DNA of 64,000 bases from Comamonadaceae bacterium (GCA_947452785.1 CANGDZ010000001.1:1-64000), one strand, 5' to 3'; positions 17,291-25,641 are shown, counted from the stretch's first letter. Notes: generated by a model from the sequence alone, not told the origin. Translations and numbers: made by a program.

Positions 17291-18130
17291 TTAGCGCACC
17301 ATTTCAGGGCCAAATTCTAAATGAAAAGGCTCCAGACCCTTTTTCAAATCGGCAAATGCCGAATCGACCGCGGCAGAAGGGCCTTTGACCCCCAATTCAA
17401 TGTGCCGGCCCCATTGCGGGTGATCCACGCTGGGCAAGCTGAAAACCTTGATCTCGGGATGCTGCAACTCAATCGCCAACATCAAGGGGGTCAGTGTGGC
17501 CTCCATGGAGCCAAACAGAATCACCGACTTTTCGATTTTGGGCTCGGTTTGGAACCAGGGCGCGTAATCAAAGTCCAACACAGCTTCCATCATCGGCCAG
17601 GCCATGACCGGAAAACCGGGCACAAAATGCACCGTGCCGCCCCCCTCACCCGTGCAGGTGAAGCCGGGAATCTTGTTGTAGGGGTTGCGGATGATGGTGC
17701 AGCCCACAGGGAACATGCCCATGTTCAGGCGGTGAATGTTGTCTGGCCGGTCGGGCTCGTACACCGTGCCCTGCTCACGAGCCGTGTCTTGCATGCGCTC
17801 ACGAATCAAGGCTTCCGCCTCAGGATACAAGTGCAATTCGCGGCCTAAAGCTTGACCAGCACATTGCCGCGTGTGATCGTCGGGCGTGGCGCCAATGCCG
17901 CCAAAAGAAAAAATGACCTGCCCCGAGGCAAAAGCGCGTGCCAGCGTGGCGGTGATGCGCTCGGGCGAATCACCGACGTAATCGGCCCAGGACAGGGACA
18001 GGCCTCTGGCCGACAACAACTCGATCACTTTGGGCATGTGCTTGTCGGCGCGTTTGCCCGACAAAATTTCGTCGCCAATGATGATGGCGCCAAATTCAGG
18101 GCATGTACGACGATCGTTGGGGTGTTGCAT
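17291..18130 (-). CDS. CinA-like molybdopterin-binding (MoaB/Mog fold) protein
   Basis: A 279-residue protein with the N-terminal domain shared by CinA and MoaB/MogA: FGAIIIGDEILSGKRADKH at about residues 13–31, FSFGGIGATPDDHT at about 73–86, and a C-terminal competence/damage-type extension with FVPGFPVMAWPMMEAVLD. The PncC deamidase part of full CinA is absent. In relatives the domain hydrolyses ADP-ribose or FAD-type pyrophosphates, or binds molybdopterin; the substrate here is unknown. The ATG at 18130 starts the conserved part; an in-frame ATG at 18163 is the alternative. It is the last gene in a minus-strand run with EI24 and the desaturase-like gene. Confidence 0.8.
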   Translation of the reverse strand: MQHPNDRRTCPEFGAIIIGDEILSGKRADKHMPKVIELLSARGLSLSWADYVGDSPERITATLARAFASGQVIFSFGGIGATPDDHTRQCAGQALGRELHLYPEAEALIRERMQDTAREQGTVYEPDRPDNIHRLNMGMFPVGCTIIRNPYNKIPGFTCTGEGGGTVHFVPGFPVMAWPMMEAVLDFDYAPWFQTEPKIEKSVILFGSMEATLTPLMLAIELQHPEIKVFSLPSVDHPQWGRHIELGVKGPSAAVDSAFADLKKGLEPFHLEFGPEMVR

Positions 18131-18200
18131 GTCAGCCTGTGAGAGTTGGAAGAATCCCTGCATGCTAACGCTGGATCGGCTCAAGCCCCCAGCCCCACTG

Positions 18201-19046
18201 TCACACCGGCGGCGCGTCCAAGGCGTCCACAGCCTCAACCACCACCACGCCCTGAGCGCGGCGCAAGGCCGCTAAGGCCGAGAGCCCAAAGTGCGCGAAC
18301 CACAGCGAAGAAAAAGCAAACACCACCGTATACAGCCACACCGCCAAAGGCACCAACACCACAAAGGCTGCGGCAAACAACGCGCCCGAGGCCCAGACCA
18401 AGCTGGGCGCAGCCCCCATCAAACCGGTCAAGACGCCCATGGCGAGCAGGGTCAAACGGTTTTCACGGGTAATGGTCAAGCGCTCTTCACGGCTCGCGTG
18501 AGCAGCCAAGACATCAAAAGTCAGCACGCGGTAGGTAAGCCAGCCCCAAATCAGGGGCGGCAACACCAAGGCCACAGGCGGCACCAACCACAAAGGCAGG
18601 GTCAGCACCAAGGCCATCAGCGCCAGCAGCACCGACAACAAGGACCAACCCACGCTGGCCCAAAAACCACCGCCTTGCTTGCGCTCCAGATCGACAAAGC
18701 GCCGCGAGGCCACCCAGTTGACCAAGGCCGGCGTCATCAAGATCGAGACCGCCAACAGGCTAAGCACCACCACCAAGGGTGTGACCGTAAAAATAACCAC
18801 CAAGGGCGCCACCACGGACTTGAGGTCGCCCACGCCAAACAGCTCAAACCAATGCCAGACCATGGCAAAAATAGACGAGGTCTCTAAGACGTCCTTGACG
18901 CCGGCGACCGCTTGGTCCCAAAACCAGTAACTGGCGCCCCAGGCCAGCGCCACCATCAGCAACAAAGGCAAGAGAGACAAGACCATCGCGCGAGGGTGCA
19001 GGCAGTACGCAAACGCACGCCAAAAAGAATCCATAACTTGTTTCAT
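18201..19046 (-). CDS. EI24 (CysZ-like) membrane protein
   Basis: A 281-residue polytopic inner-membrane protein. Hydrophobic segments at about residues 19–41, 77–105, 125–160, and a final pair at about 207–255 fit the EI24/CysZ fold. Recognisable pieces include FWRAFAYCLHPRAMVLSLLP at the N-terminus and WGWLTYRVLTFDVLAAHASREE before the last helices. CysZ is a sulfate importer in E. coli, but many EI24 proteins are uncharacterised, and no cysteine genes are nearby. It follows the desaturase-like gene by 26 bp. Confidence 0.82.
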   Translation of the reverse strand: MKQVMDSFWRAFAYCLHPRAMVLSLLPLLLMVALAWGASYWFWDQAVAGVKDVLETSSIFAMVWHWFELFGVGDLKSVVAPLVVIFTVTPLVVVLSLLAVSILMTPALVNWVASRRFVDLERKQGGGFWASVGWSLLSVLLALMALVLTLPLWLVPPVALVLPPLIWGWLTYRVLTFDVLAAHASREERLTITRENRLTLLAMGVLTGLMGAAPSLVWASGALFAAAFVVLVPLAVWLYTVVFAFSSLWFAHFGLSALAALRRAQGVVVVEAVDALDAPPV

Positions 19047-19072
19047 CTGCCTAGCCTAAGCCCTATCCCTTT

Positions 19073-20035
19073 TCAGGCGCGGCCGATTAAGCGCAGCAAA
19101 CCCAAGCGCTGTTGCGCCCAAAAGCCGGCGCCGTAGTCGCGCCCTTGCTCCACCTGATCGCGCACACCCGTGGCGTCAAAGCGGTCTTCAAAATTGGCGG
19201 TGCCGCACAGCATGTCCCACACCGGCAGCAGCACGCCGAAATTGCAGCCACCCAGCACGGTTTTGTGCGCCAGCACGGTTTCATGGCCCAAGCCAATGCT
19301 GTGATGCAAACGGTGAAAGCGCGGGCTGACCCACAAGCGTTCGCCCATCTTGCCAAAGGCGATGCGCACATTGGCATGCTGAAAACTCTCGCTCAACTGC
19401 CCCAACACCACCAACGCCACAAACTGGCCTGGCGCCACACCCAACACCACGGCGGCCACCGAGAAAATGAGGCTGGTGATGACGTCGTCGAGTAAGTGGT
19501 TGCGGTTGTCACTCCACATCGACATCTTGCGTTGCGAATGGTGCAAAGCATGCAGCGCCCACCAAGGCTCAAACTGGTGCTGGGCGCGGTGAATGGCGTA
19601 ATGCAGAAAATCAAAAACGACCAAGTACAAGACAAAGCTGACCCAAGCCCCGTCCGTCACGCCTGGCCAAATTTGGTCCAAGTGAAAGGTCGGCACCCCG
19701 TGCACGCGCAGCCAGCCCCAGACCTGGTCCAAGCCGTATTCGAGCGTAAAAAACATCACCAACTTGAACAAGCCCAAGCGGTGAATCAGGGTGTAGATCA
19801 CATCCACCCGCACCGCGCCGCGATCGGACCAGTGCTCCACCGGCTTGAATTTTTCTAGCGGCGCGATCAGCGCCAGCATGATGGCGATTTGCAGCAAACC
19901 GGCCAGCAGCCAACCCGTGCCTTCATAGGCTTGCTCCAGCAAATTGTCTGCGCCCACCCACAAGGCCACAGGCTGAACCACCGCCTCGTACAGCACTTGC
20001 TGTGCTTGGGCAAACCAGTCGGTCAAGGTGTCCAT
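19073..20035 (-). CDS. Sterol desaturase/fatty acid hydroxylase family membrane enzyme
   Basis: A 320-residue di-iron membrane hydroxylase-like protein. The three histidine boxes are complete: HYAIH (145–149), HALHH (162–166) and HRLHH (241–245), plus the family segment ESFQHANVRI near 216–225. Four or five hydrophobic segments surround them (about 41–60, 88–100, 133–147, 186–212). Relatives hydroxylate lipids, ether lipids or carotenoids; the substrate is not predictable. It sits 2 bp downstream of the polysaccharide deacetylase gene, indicating cotranscription. Confidence 0.88.
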   Translation of the reverse strand: MDTLTDWFAQAQQVLYEAVVQPVALWVGADNLLEQAYEGTGWLLAGLLQIAIMLALIAPLEKFKPVEHWSDRGAVRVDVIYTLIHRLGLFKLVMFFTLEYGLDQVWGWLRVHGVPTFHLDQIWPGVTDGAWVSFVLYLVVFDFLHYAIHRAQHQFEPWWALHALHHSQRKMSMWSDNRNHLLDDVITSLIFSVAAVVLGVAPGQFVALVVLGQLSESFQHANVRIAFGKMGERLWVSPRFHRLHHSIGLGHETVLAHKTVLGGCNFGVLLPVWDMLCGTANFEDRFDATGVRDQVEQGRDYGAGFWAQQRLGLLRLIGRA

Positions 20036-20037
20036 AT

Positions 20038-20862
20038 TCAGCCTTTGTTGTGCTGTGCGATCCAGCGCCGGTAATCGGGGTGTTCACGCAAGGTGGCAAA
20101 GCAAAACCCTTTGGCCTTGAGTTGCTCAATCAGCGGCTCCAACACGGTCGGAGCCCAAGGGTCGGTGCGCGACCAAATGCCCAAGTGGGCCATCAGCACA
20201 TCGCCTGTGCGAATCTTGCTCGCTGCTTGCGCCAACAAATGGTCGTTGCTGAATTTTTCACTCGGCAACTCGTCGCCCAAAAAACCAGCGGGGGCCCAGC
20301 CCACATGCGCGTAGCCACAGCTCTTTGCTGCGGCCAACAAACGGGGCGAGGTTTTACCGCCAGGCGCGCGGAACAAGGGCAAGCTGGCGCGGCCGGTCAA
20401 GGTCTCGATGCGGGTGCTGGCTTGCTTTAAGCTATCGCAGTAGTCATGGGCTGACCATTGCAGCGTTTGCCCCATCTGCGCACCGGCGGATGGGCGCATT
20501 TTGAAACGCGGCTCATTCCCCGGCGCATGCTCCGGCAGATCGCTTTGCCAATACACATGGTCCATGGTGTGGCTGGCAAACTCGTGGCCTTCAGCCGCAC
20601 GCGCAGCCCACCAGGGCGCCCAGGTGGCGCCCAAGGTGCCGTCGCCTTGTTGGGTTTTTTCTTGCGCCACAAAAAAAGTGACTTTGACTTGTTGCCGCTG
20701 CAACACCTGGGCGATCAAGGGGGCCACGCCCATGTGGCCGGTGTCGAACGTCAAATACACCGGCTGCGGGCAAGCAGGCGCGGACTGCGCTGGGCTTGAT
20801 GCAAGGCCTGACAGCAGCGCCGCCAGAGCCGTGGCCAGTCCAGTTTTACTGGCGCGTTGCAT
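20038..20862 (-). CDS. Exported polysaccharide deacetylase (NodB fold) with altered motif 1
   Basis: A carbohydrate esterase family 4-like protein of 274 residues. The signal peptide ends around SPAQSAPA (about residue 30). Motif 1 reads TFDTGH at 38–43, with Thr41 where the usual TFDDG motif has its second Asp. Motif 2 is HTMDH (98–102) and motif 3 is RAPGG (165–169), both normal. Asp40, the usual catalytic base, is retained, but a metal ligand is altered. It overlaps the upstream beta-propeller gene by 17 bp, and the desaturase-like gene follows by 2 bp. It may act on cell-wall or capsule sugars, but its activity is uncertain. Confidence 0.85.
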   Translation of the reverse strand: MQRASKTGLATALAALLSGLASSPAQSAPACPQPVYLTFDTGHMGVAPLIAQVLQRQQVKVTFFVAQEKTQQGDGTLGATWAPWWAARAAEGHEFASHTMDHVYWQSDLPEHAPGNEPRFKMRPSAGAQMGQTLQWSAHDYCDSLKQASTRIETLTGRASLPLFRAPGGKTSPRLLAAAKSCGYAHVGWAPAGFLGDELPSEKFSNDHLLAQAASKIRTGDVLMAHLGIWSRTDPWAPTVLEPLIEQLKAKGFCFATLREHPDYRRWIAQHNKG

Positions 20863-21832
20863 GGTCCAGTGTCCAGACCCCGTGCGGCGACTTGCCTACT
20901 TTGACCTGCTGCACCACTTTGCGGCTGGCGATGTCGATCACCGTGAGTTTTTTCGCCCAACGCGAGGCCACCATGATGCGCTTGCCGTCCGCGCTCACAT
21001 CCATGCAATCGGGCCCCGAAGGCGCAGGGAACTTGGCCATCACCTCAAAGCTGGTGTAGTCAATCTGGCTGATGGTGTTGGCCACGCGGTTGCTCACCAG
21101 CACATGTTTTTTGTCACCCAGAGCCCTGAACGCGTGCGCGCCCTGCCCGGTTGGGATTTTTTTCACCAACTTGGGGGTGCCGGTGGAGATGTCGTACACC
21201 TCCACGCCGTCACTGCCGGTCAAGCCGATCAACAGGCTTTTGCCATCTGGCGTGCCAAACACGTCGGCCGGCATGGAGCCCACAGGCGTGCGCGACTTCA
21301 GTGTTTGCGTGGCCAAGTCAATGGCCACCAACTCGTCGCTATCTTGCATGGTGGACCAAATGGTGGCGCTCTTGGGGTCGATCCACAAATGGCTGGGCGT
21401 TTTGCCAGTGGCGATGCGTTTGGCCAAGGTGGGGGTCTGCCCGTCCCATCGGTAAATGTCGATGTGGTTCAAGCGGTTGGCGGCTGTGACAAACCACTTC
21501 ATGTCAGGAGAAAAACGCAGCTGGTAGGGGTCCAAAATGCCGGTCACCGTGCGCTGAATTTTGGCCGTGCGCGGATCGATGAAGGTCAAAGAATCACTCA
21601 AGGCATTGGCCACGATCACCGACTTTTCGTCGGGCGTCAAATACAAGTGGTGCGGCTCTTTACCCGTGGGGATGCGCTCTTTTTCAGTCCATGTCACGGG
21701 GTCGATCACGCTGACGTTGCCGTCCAGCGAATTGAGAACAAAAACCGGATTGTTTTGGGCGTTTGCGGTTCCGGAAATGACCAAAACTGCCCAAATCACC
21801 ACACGCCATAAAGATCGAAAATAAATCACCAA
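20846..21832 (-). CDS. Exported YVTN-type beta-propeller repeat protein
   Basis: A 328-residue protein with a signal peptide (VVIWAVLVISGTANAQ, cleavage near residue 26). It has about seven repeats of the YVTN/surface-layer propeller type, each like SLDGNVSVIDPVTWTEKERI or PTGKEPHHLYLTPDEKSVIV. The final blade reads WAKKLTVIDIASRKVVQQVK. No heme or PQQ site is evident. It is the first gene in the five-gene minus-strand run reaching CinA, and overlaps the deacetylase gene by 17 bp. Periplasmic; ligand unknown. Confidence 0.85.
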   Translation of the reverse strand: MVIYFRSLWRVVIWAVLVISGTANAQNNPVFVLNSLDGNVSVIDPVTWTEKERIPTGKEPHHLYLTPDEKSVIVANALSDSLTFIDPRTAKIQRTVTGILDPYQLRFSPDMKWFVTAANRLNHIDIYRWDGQTPTLAKRIATGKTPSHLWIDPKSATIWSTMQDSDELVAIDLATQTLKSRTPVGSMPADVFGTPDGKSLLIGLTGSDGVEVYDISTGTPKLVKKIPTGQGAHAFRALGDKKHVLVSNRVANTISQIDYTSFEVMAKFPAPSGPDCMDVSADGKRIMVASRWAKKLTVIDIASRKVVQQVKVGKSPHGVWTLDHATRQ

Positions 21833-21888
21833 GTGCTTTCAGAATCCGCATTAGTGTACAAGGGACTCCCTTTTAATTCGGGATTACC

Positions 21889-22716
21889 ATGACGACCATG
21901 CTAATTTTGAATATTATGGGCGTGCCCTTGGAGGTCATGCACATCCCGCCCGCCCCCACTTGGGCGCCCGGCCCCGCCCTGGTTTTTCTGCACGAGGGTT
22001 TGGGCAGCGTCAGCCTGTGGCGCGACTGGCCTGCGCAACTGTGCCAGCAGCTGCAGCTGCCCGGCCTAGTGTATTCACGCCAGGGCTATGGCGGCTCTGC
22101 TCCGGTGGTAGATGTGCGCGGCGAGCCTCGCGTTCTGAACGGCGTGCGCCAAGGGCGGCTGCAACCCGACTACATGCACCACGAAGCGCTGACGGTGCTG
22201 CCCGCCCTGCTGCAAACCCTGGGCATTCATGCCCCCATTTTGGTCGGCCACTCAGACGGCGGCACCATCGCCCTGATTCACGCCAGCCAGCACCCGGTGA
22301 CCGCCGGCATCGTCATGGCCCCGCATGTCATGGTCGAAGACATTTCGGTCAAGGCCATCACCCAGGCCCGCGAGGCCTTTAGCCAAGGCGCATTGCGCGA
22401 TCGCCTGGCTAAATTCCACGCCGATGTGGACGGCGCTTTTTGGCAATGGAACGAGGTGTGGCTGAGCGCGGGCTTTCGCAGCTTCGACATTCGCCAAGAG
22501 ATTGAAAGTATCACAGCCCCGCTGCTGGCCATTCAGGGCGAAGACGACGCCTACGGCACCCTGGCGCAAATTGACGAGATTGCGCGCCATGTGCCGCACA
22601 CGCAACTACTCAAGCTGGCGAAATGCGGGCACTCACCGCACAAAGACCAACCTGAACAAGTCAACGCGGCGATTGCAGGGTTTATTAAGCCCTTGGTTTC
22701 AGGCCTTGCTGGCTGA
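21889..22716 (+). CDS. Alpha/beta-fold hydrolase
   Basis: A 275-residue alpha/beta hydrolase. The oxyanion region is LVFLHEGLGSVSLWRDWP at about residues 31–48, and the nucleophile elbow GHSDGG places the catalytic Ser at about residue 122. The acid is probably in QGEDDAYG (about 218–221), and the His in KCGHSPHKDQP (about 245). The substrate is not predictable. The ATG at 21889 is the first of two close starts (MTTM). The 3' end overlaps the 3' end of rsuA by 18 bp on the opposite strand, so the two genes converge without a terminator. Confidence 0.85.
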   Translation: MTTMLILNIMGVPLEVMHIPPAPTWAPGPALVFLHEGLGSVSLWRDWPAQLCQQLQLPGLVYSRQGYGGSAPVVDVRGEPRVLNGVRQGRLQPDYMHHEALTVLPALLQTLGIHAPILVGHSDGGTIALIHASQHPVTAGIVMAPHVMVEDISVKAITQAREAFSQGALRDRLAKFHADVDGAFWQWNEVWLSAGFRSFDIRQEIESITAPLLAIQGEDDAYGTLAQIDEIARHVPHTQLLKLAKCGHSPHKDQPEQVNAAIAGFIKPLVSGLAG

Positions 22717-23439
22717 CATCAAAGCCAAGTCTGCCGCGCCCAGCCAGCGCCAGTGCCCAGGGGCCAGATCGCAGGGCAAGCTCAAACCGCCAATGGCCGA
22801 GCGGTGCAGCCCCTCTACCCGGTTGCCCACGGCGGCCACCATGCGTTTGACTTGGTGGTACTTGCCCTCGGTCAGCGTCAAGCGCAAATGCAGGGGCGAC
22901 ACCGCTTCACAAGCCGCCGCCTTGACGGGCTTGGGGTCATCGTCCAGCACCACACCGGCCAGCAAACGCTCGACCTGATCGGGCGTGAGCTCGTGCTTTA
23001 CAGTCACCTCGTAAACCTTGGGCACATGGTGCTTGGGCGAACTCATGCGGTGAATGAACTTGCCGTCGTCGGTCAGCAGCAGCAAGCCGGTGGTGTCTTG
23101 GTCCAAGCGCCCGACCGCCTGCACGCCCTGCACTGCCGCCTTTTGCGGGCGGGTGCGCAGCGGCCCGGGCAGCAAGGTGTAAATGCTCGGCCAGGTGGAC
23201 GGCTTTTGCGAGCACTCGGTGCCAGCCGGTTTGTGCAGCATCAAATAAGCGCGCTCGGCAAACGGCCAGTCCACGCCTTGCACGGTAAACGTCAAATCCT
23301 CAGGCTGAAAAAAAGTGCCCGGGTCCTCACACACCGCACCGGCCACTGACACAAAGCCTTGCTGCACCAAACCCGCACACACGCGGCGAGTGCCAAAGCC
23401 TTGGCTGAACAAAATATCTTCTAAACGCATGGGTTTCAT
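22699..23439 (-). CDS. rsuA: 16S rRNA pseudouridine synthase RsuA-type
   Basis: Predicted to make pseudouridine 516 in 16S rRNA. An S4-like RNA-binding start (MRLEDILFSQGFGTRRVC) is followed by the synthase core with HKPAGTECSQKP and the catalytic motif [19 protein letters not shown]-terminal block TEGKYHQVKRMVAAVGNRVEGLHR completes it. The Glu-Cys-Ser form (AGTECSQKP) after the Lys-Pro is typical of RsuA. About 246 residues from the ATG at 23439; an ATG at 23430 is the alternative. It diverges from the P1 peptidase gene, with 31 bp between starts. Confidence 0.9.
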   Translation of the reverse strand: MKPMRLEDILFSQGFGTRRVCAGLVQQGFVSVAGAVCEDPGTFFQPEDLTFTVQGVDWPFAERAYLMLHKPAGTECSQKPSTWPSIYTLLPGPLRTRPQKAAVQGVQAVGRLDQDTTGLLLLTDDGKFIHRMSSPKHHVPKVYEVTVKHELTPDQVERLLAGVVLDDDPKPVKAAACEAVSPLHLRLTLTEGKYHQVKRMVAAVGNRVEGLHRSAIGGLSLPCDLAPGHWRWLGAADLALMSASKA

Positions 23440-23470
23440 GGGGCATGATTGTCGCAGCGAAAGGACGTCC

Positions 23471-24505
23471 ATGAACACCAGCGCCCCAGATTCCGACTCA
23501 CCAGATCAAGGCTCCATCACCGACGTGCCCGGCATCGAGGTTGGCCACTTCACCGACTCGCGCCGCCCAACCGGGTGCAGCGTGGTCATCACCCGCCAAG
23601 GCGCGGTGGGCGGCGTGGCCGTGCGCGGGGCTGCGCCCGGCACGCGCGAGACCGACTTGCTCGAACCCGGCAACACCGTGAACCAGGTGCATGCCGTGCT
23701 GCTGTCCGGCGGTAGCGCCTGGGGCCTGGACGCGGCTGGCGGCGTGATGCGCTGGCTGGACGAGCACGGCATTGGCCTGAACGTGGGCCCAGCCCGCGTG
23801 CCCATCGTGCCTGCAGCTGTGCTGTTTGATTTGACCTTGGGTGACCCCACCATTCGCCCCGACGCCCAAGCCGGTTACGCCGCCTGCCTGAACGCTAGAT
23901 CCCAAGCACCTGCGCAAGGCAATGTGGGCGCGGGCAGCGGCGCCAGCGTAGGCAAACTGTTTGGCATGCACCGCGCCATGAAAGGCGGTATCGGCACCGC
24001 GTCAATCAGCGTAGGCATGGGCGTGGACCGCGTGACCGTGGGCGCTTTGGTGGCCTGCAACGCCCTGGGCGATGTGATCGACCCCGACACCGGCGCCTTG
24101 ATCGCGGGCGCGCGCCATGTGGGCGGCCTTGGCAAGGAGCAAGGCCTGTGCGACACCCGCCGCAGCCTGCTGGCCGGCGTGCCGCCTTTGCCCATACTGG
24201 CGGGCACCAACACCACCATCGGCGTCATCGCCACCGACGCCAAGCTCAGCAAAACCCAAGCCCAACGCTTGGCGCAAATCGGCCACGACGGCCTGGCCCG
24301 CAGCATCAACCCGGTGCACACCCTGTCTGACGGCGACACTCTCTTTGCCCTGTCCACCGGCCTGGCCACCACATCCCCCGGCATGACCGTGCTGTGCGTG
24401 ATGGCCGCCGAAGCCGTGGCGCGCGCCACAGTGCAGGCGGTGAAAGCTGCGCAGGGTTTGCAGGTGGGGGCGATGTGGTTGCCGGGAGTGGGGGATTTGA
24501 AATAA
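23471..24505 (+). CDS. P1-family (S58) self-processing aminopeptidase/NylC-like hydrolase
   Basis: A 344-residue member of the DmpA/NylC group, which cleaves itself to create an N-terminal nucleophile and hydrolyses D-aminopeptides or amide oligomers. Family marks are the start SITDVPGIEVGHFTDSRRPT, LLSGGSAWGLDAAGGVMRWL, and NVGAGSGASVGKLFG. The predicted self-cleavage is at Asn-Thr in GTNTTIGVIATDA. The ATG at 23471 follows an AAGGA site; the longer frame from 23315 is rejected. It is divergent from rsuA. The substrate is unknown, and the NylC-type cleavage site is inferred from family memory. Confidence 0.85.
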   Translation: MNTSAPDSDSPDQGSITDVPGIEVGHFTDSRRPTGCSVVITRQGAVGGVAVRGAAPGTRETDLLEPGNTVNQVHAVLLSGGSAWGLDAAGGVMRWLDEHGIGLNVGPARVPIVPAAVLFDLTLGDPTIRPDAQAGYAACLNARSQAPAQGNVGAGSGASVGKLFGMHRAMKGGIGTASISVGMGVDRVTVGALVACNALGDVIDPDTGALIAGARHVGGLGKEQGLCDTRRSLLAGVPPLPILAGTNTTIGVIATDAKLSKTQAQRLAQIGHDGLARSINPVHTLSDGDTLFALSTGLATTSPGMTVLCVMAAEAVARATVQAVKAAQGLQVGAMWLPGVGDLK

Positions 24506-24556
24506 GCGGCGCAGGGGATGAAGTGTGACGCCTGACACTACTTGGGCTGACGAACC

Positions 24557-24580
24557 ACTTTCTCTCTCACTTTCTCTCTC
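24557..24580. repeat. 12-bp tandem duplication at the end of vapC
   Basis: ACTTTCTCTCTC occurs twice in direct tandem (24557–24568, 24569–24580), touching the stop codon of the PIN gene on the minus strand. It is CT-rich and may have arisen by slippage. No other role is evident. Confidence 0.7.
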
Positions 24581-24974
24581 ATGCCATGAGGGTCATCCCT
24601 GCGTGCTTGGACGCCCCCACATCGAATGTCATGGTTTGAGCGCAACCTGCCCCCGATGCAGCCCGCTCGATCAAGCAGTCCGAAAAATCGGCTTTGCCTT
24701 GGCCAAACACGCGCAGCGCACGCATGACCTGATCGGCCCGTTCGACCCACAATTGCTTGCTACGAAGCATGACCTCAAGAGCCTTCGCCACCTGAGGGCC
24801 TGTCAGTTCATAGCTGGAAGTCAGCACCCAATACAACTCCACCACTGAAACCAGGGTGATGTAACCTGGGTTATCGCTGTCTAACGACTCGATCAAACGG
24901 GTTGCTTTGGGTGATTGTTTGGGATCGTCTTGCATGATGTAGCGCACCAAGACATTGGTATCCAAGCCAATCAT
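24579..24974 (-). CDS. PIN-domain toxin (VapC-like)
   Basis: A putative metal-dependent RNase toxin of 131 residues. The PIN acidic residues are visible: Asp5 in MIGLDTNVLVRY, Glu in SVVELYWVL (about 46), Asp in KADFSDCLIERAA (about 95–98), and a final Asp in TMTFDVGASKHAG. The ATG overlaps the upstream antitoxin TGA by 4 bp, so the two are cotranslated. The PIN core is complete with no lesion. The target RNA is unknown. Confidence 0.9.
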   Translation of the reverse strand: MIGLDTNVLVRYIMQDDPKQSPKATRLIESLDSDNPGYITLVSVVELYWVLTSSYELTGPQVAKALEVMLRSKQLWVERADQVMRALRVFGQGKADFSDCLIERAASGAGCAQTMTFDVGASKHAGMTLMA

Positions 24975-25213
24975 TTTGCAGCCGCCCCACGCTGGGCGAT
25001 GGCTGCGTTCATGGCCTCAATGGACACCGTTTTGGGGGCAGAGCCAAACATCCCCTTGAGTTCGGTGACCTCGCTGGTGGCCGCCACAAACTCGTAACGG
25101 CCCGGTGAAATCAGAACAAACTCGACACGATCACCGGCATCGACCTTGAGGTCGTTGCGGACCTCTGCGGGGATGGTGATCTGGCCTTTGGAAGTCAGGG
25201 TTGCGGTTGCCAT
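24971..25213 (-). CDS. AbrB/MazE-type antitoxin (VapB-like)
   Basis: An 80-residue DNA-binding antitoxin. The N-terminal swapped-hairpin AbrB fold is clear: ATLTSKGQITIPAEVRNDLK at about residues 4–23, then AGDRVEFVLISPGRYEFV. The C-terminal tail would neutralise the PIN toxin. It has an AAGGAG site before the ATG. Upstream sits a perfect inverted repeat overlapping a strong promoter, presumably for self-repression. Confidence 0.9.
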   Translation of the reverse strand: MATATLTSKGQITIPAEVRNDLKVDAGDRVEFVLISPGRYEFVAATSEVTELKGMFGSAPKTVSIEAMNAAIAQRGAAAK

Positions 25214-25223
25214 AATGGGCTCC

Positions 25224-25260
25224 TTTTCCTTACTTTAGCGTAAGGAAAATACCATGTCAA
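25224..25260 (-). promoter_or_regulatory. VapBC promoter and overlapping operator
   Basis: On the minus strand a perfect -35 TTGACA (25255–25260) and a -10 TAAAGT (25232–25237) are separated by exactly 17 bases. A perfect 10-bp inverted repeat, TTTTCCTTAC (25224–25233) and GTAAGGAAAA (25240–25249) with spacer TTTAGC, straddles the -10 and runs into the ribosome binding site. It is therefore a likely operator where the VapB/VapC complex would block RNA polymerase. Confidence 0.85.
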
Positions 25261-25356
25261 GTTCGGATATGGCCCCCTGCCGGATGCGTCAAATATGGCC
25301 TCTTGGGCATGCCATGCAATTAATTTAGGACTACCTCAATCAGGCTGAAATCGAAT

Positions 25357-25641
25357 TCAGTTGGGACAAACAAGCTCACCCGAAGGCTGGCGCTTAAAAC
25401 ACAGGACATTGGGCTTCGCAGGGGCTTCCCTATCCGCCTCGCGCTGCGCTTTTTTGTCTTGCTCTTGTTGCTTGTTGAAGTCGCTCAAGGCCTGTCGATG
25501 ACGTTGCTCGCAGTTGGCACGCGCCTCAGGCGTGGGGTATTTAACGCAAGACTCTTCGGCCCTGCCCAAAAAAGTATCCGTCCCACAGGCGCTCAGCAGT
25601 CCAGACACGGACAGTGCGGCAAGAAATGCAATCGGCTTCAT
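25357..25641 (-). CDS. Small lipoprotein of unknown function
   Basis: A 94-residue predicted lipoprotein. The signal is MKPIAFLAALSVSGLLSAC with the lipobox LSAC, so Cys19 would be lipidated. The rest is highly charged and helical (AEESCVKYPTPEARANCEQR, ALSDFNKQQEQDKKAQREAD), ending in LCFKRQPSGELVCPN with two more cysteines. Paired cysteines (about 32 and 43; 81 and 92) suggest disulfides. No homologue is recognised. It stands between the toxin module and ettA. Confidence 0.7.
   Translation of the reverse strand: MKPIAFLAALSVSGLLSACGTDTFLGRAEESCVKYPTPEARANCEQRHRQALSDFNKQQEQDKKAQREADREAPAKPNVLCFKRQPSGELVCPN

Noticed and set aside
20501-21811. 436-codon plus-strand ORF
   Set aside because: It is antisense to the propeller and deacetylase genes, whose signal peptides and motifs are clear; its own sequence is low-complexity with no family motif.
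24538-24750. Minus-strand ORF containing REKV repeats
   Set aside because: Shifted-frame shadow of the PIN gene and the CT tandem repeat.
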